64,000 nucleotides of DNA from Bacteroidaceae bacterium (GTDB lineage: Bacteria; Bacteroidota; Bacteroidia; Bacteroidales; Bacteroidaceae), in NCBI GenBank assembly GCA_017507105.1, contig JAFWBM010000004.1, positions 1 to 64,000 of the forward strand, given 5' to 3'. Positions 62,597 to 64,000 of this stretch are shown one piece after another. Position 1 is the stretch's first letter; every line of letters begins with the position of its first letter. A program made the position numbers and the translations under genes. The notes beneath the pieces are model-generated. The model did not search any database and was not told the DNA's origin. It worked only from the letters and a program-made list of their open reading frames with translations.

Positions 62597-64000
62597 CTCT
62601 TGGGTCTTAATGTTATAAATGGTACCAACATCTCCTCAAGCGATATTCCGCCATGTTGGAATGTATCTTTATAGTATGATACGTAATGGTTGTAGTTATT
62701 CGGATAGGCAAAAAAATCGTTCTTTGTTGCAAATATATAGCTTGTGCTTATATTGGGAGATGGCAACATCGCTTTTTGTGGTTCTTTTATTTCAAAAACC
62801 TCCTTTGGATTATATCCCAATGATTTTCCTAACTTATAACGTAGATTGGTATTTGTGTTTTTATCGCCAATTACTTTTATTGCATTCTTTACATGTATGC
62901 TGCCATGATCGGTGGTTATTACTACTGTATAGTTGCTCGATGCCAGATAGTTGAACAATCTTTTTATTGCAGAGTGTCTTATCCATGAACGTGTGATAGA
63001 TCTATATGCGGCCTCGGTAGATGCAAGTTCGCGTACCATTAAAGATTCGGTACGGGCATGCGACAGCATGTCAATGAAGTTTATTACCAGAATGTTCAGG
63101 TTGTTGTCCTGCAGATTGTTTATGGTGTCGATATAACGATCGGCAGCATTTGTACTCACTACCTTGTTGTATGAGTATGTATCGCGGCGACGGTATCGTG
63201 CTATCTGAGACTCAATGAGCATGCTTTCGTTAAGGTTTTTCCCCTCATCTTCCTCTTCGTCAACCCATAGATTGGGATACATGCTCTTTATTTGTGCAGG
63301 CATAAGACCGGAAAAGATTGCGTTACGGGAGTATTGGGTAGCTGTGGGAAGTATACCGGTGTATATCTCTTCCTCTATTATAAAATCGTTTCCTATCTCT
63401 TTTGACAGTACACGCCATTGGTCGTAACGCAGATTGTCTATAAGTACCATAAATACCTTCTCGCCATTATCTATAAGCGGGAATATTCGTTCGCGCATAA
63501 GGTCATGGCTCATAAGAGGTTTGTCGGTGCATCCGGGTGTAAGCCAACGCAGATAATTCTTTTTTATAAAACGGGCATACATGGCATTGGCTTCTTCGAA
63601 CTGTGTCTTGAGCATCTCCTGCATACTCTTGTCTGCATTCTCAAGTTCAATCTCCCAATAGACCAGCCTTTTATATGCTTCAACCCACTCTTCTGTGGAT
63701 GATGAATCACTTATCTGCATGCCAAGCTTTACGAAATTCTGTTGGTATGCATTGTTTGTCTTTTCTGCTACAATCTCTTTCTTGTGTATGTTCTTTTTTA
63801 GAGAAAGAAGTATCTGGTTTGGATTTACCGGCTTTATAAGATAGTCTGCAATCTTAGAGCCTATGGCCTGTTCCATGATATCCTCCTCTTCGCTCTTTGT
63901 TACCATTACAACCGGAGTGGTAGGGGTAATCTCCTTTATCTTCTCAAGTGTCTCGAGCCCGTTAAGTCCCGGCATATTCTCATCAAGGAGTATTAGATCA
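62593..64000 (-). CDS. porX: PorX, T9SS response regulator with PglZ domain (5' end beyond window)
   Basis: At least 468 residues are visible; the start lies beyond 64000. The visible part begins DLILLDENMPGLNGLETL, a receiver domain in mid-fold (its phosphorylated Asp is the second D in LLDENMP), and continues to PTTPVVMVTKSEEED and the Lys in LIKPVNP. A helical linker is followed by the alkaline phosphatase-like PglZ domain: MVLIDNLRYDQWRV, GILPTATQYSRNAIF, and TTDHGSIHVKNA. This receiver-PglZ fusion is PorX, which with PorY controls type IX secretion; a zinc-dependent nucleotide phosphodiesterase activity is described for the family. Matches the sprA gene 47 kb away. Confidence 0.94.
   Translation of the reverse strand, partial: DLILLDENMPGLNGLETLEKIKEITPTTPVVMVTKSEEEDIMEQAIGSKIADYLIKPVNPNQILLSLKKNIHKKEIVAEKTNNAYQQNFVKLGMQISDSSSTEEWVEAYKRLVYWEIELENADKSMQEMLKTQFEEANAMYARFIKKNYLRWLTPGCTDKPLMSHDLMRERIFPLIDNGEKVFMVLIDNLRYDQWRVLSKEIGNDFIIEEEIYTGILPTATQYSRNAIFSGLMPAQIKSMYPNLWVDEEEDEGKNLNESMLIESQIARYRRRDTYSYNKVVSTNAADRYIDTINNLQDNNLNILVINFIDMLSHARTESLMVRELASTEAAYRSITRSWIRHSAIKRLFNYLASSNYTVVITTDHGSIHVKNAIKVIGDKNTNTNLRYKLGKSLGYNPKEVFEIKEPQKAMLPSPNISTSYIFATKNDFFAYPNNYNHYVSYYKDTFQHGGISLEEMLVPFITLRPKR

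Overview
The window is a chromosomal segment of a Bacteroidales bacterium (gut or oral type). This rests on: the SusC/SusD pairs; GH92, GH29 and GH5 enzymes with signal peptides; a BspA-type leucine-rich-repeat protein; the type IX secretion (T9SS) genes sprA and porX; the ruvA-sprA gene order; and repeated matches to the Bacteroidetes promoter consensus (TTTG, 19-21 bp, TAnnTTTG). Genus cannot be fixed from this alone, but a T9SS is implied. Function calls come from reading the translated sequence; no database search was run.

Layout. (1) 1-3.93 kb is an accessory patch: a short LRR protein with 69-bp repeats, a DNA glycosylase, and an A+T-rich two-gene glycosyltransferase cassette. The cassette lies between two perfect 119-bp copies of the 5' end of the glycosylase gene. 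(2) 3.93-8.5 kb holds an outer-membrane efflux gene with a Fur-family regulator under a palindromic operator, a CCA-adding enzyme, a small membrane protein and a lipoprotein. (3) 8.5-16.5 kb is ruvA-sprA. (4) 17-24.3 kb holds a transglutaminase-like lipoprotein, fucosidase-cutC, a DUF4491 protein and an OPT oligopeptide transporter whose promoter lies in an 84-bp tandem repeat. (5) 24.5-30.2 kb is a complete RND tripartite pump. (6) 30.3-37.2 kb is a mannoside operon (GH5, ROK kinase, two GH92). (7) 37.5-42.9 kb is etfB-etfA-acyl-CoA dehydrogenase, an FKBP isomerase and aroC. (8) 43-58.9 kb is one long operon with the order FAS1-SusC-SusD repeated twice, with no enzyme or regulator. (9) 59-64 kb holds a sirtuin, a rubredoxin, and on the minus strand porX-tsaE-hypothetical-ygiQ.

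How genes work together. The GH5 and GH92 enzymes and the ROK kinase look like one catabolic unit for mannose-containing glycans, with GH29 fucosidase nearby; no SusCD pair is attached to them. The two SusCD pairs are instead tied to large fasciclin (FAS1) lipoproteins, which may act as surface binding partners. sprA (translocon) and porX (regulator) are two parts of the same secretion system, 47 kb apart.

Most unusual points: the twin FAS1-SusC-SusD operon, the 119-bp duplication flanking the glycosyltransferase cassette (possibly an assembly artefact), the operator over the tolC-fur promoter, and the tandemly repeated promoter of the OPT gene. Start codons were moved from the longest frame where a downstream ATG was better supported.
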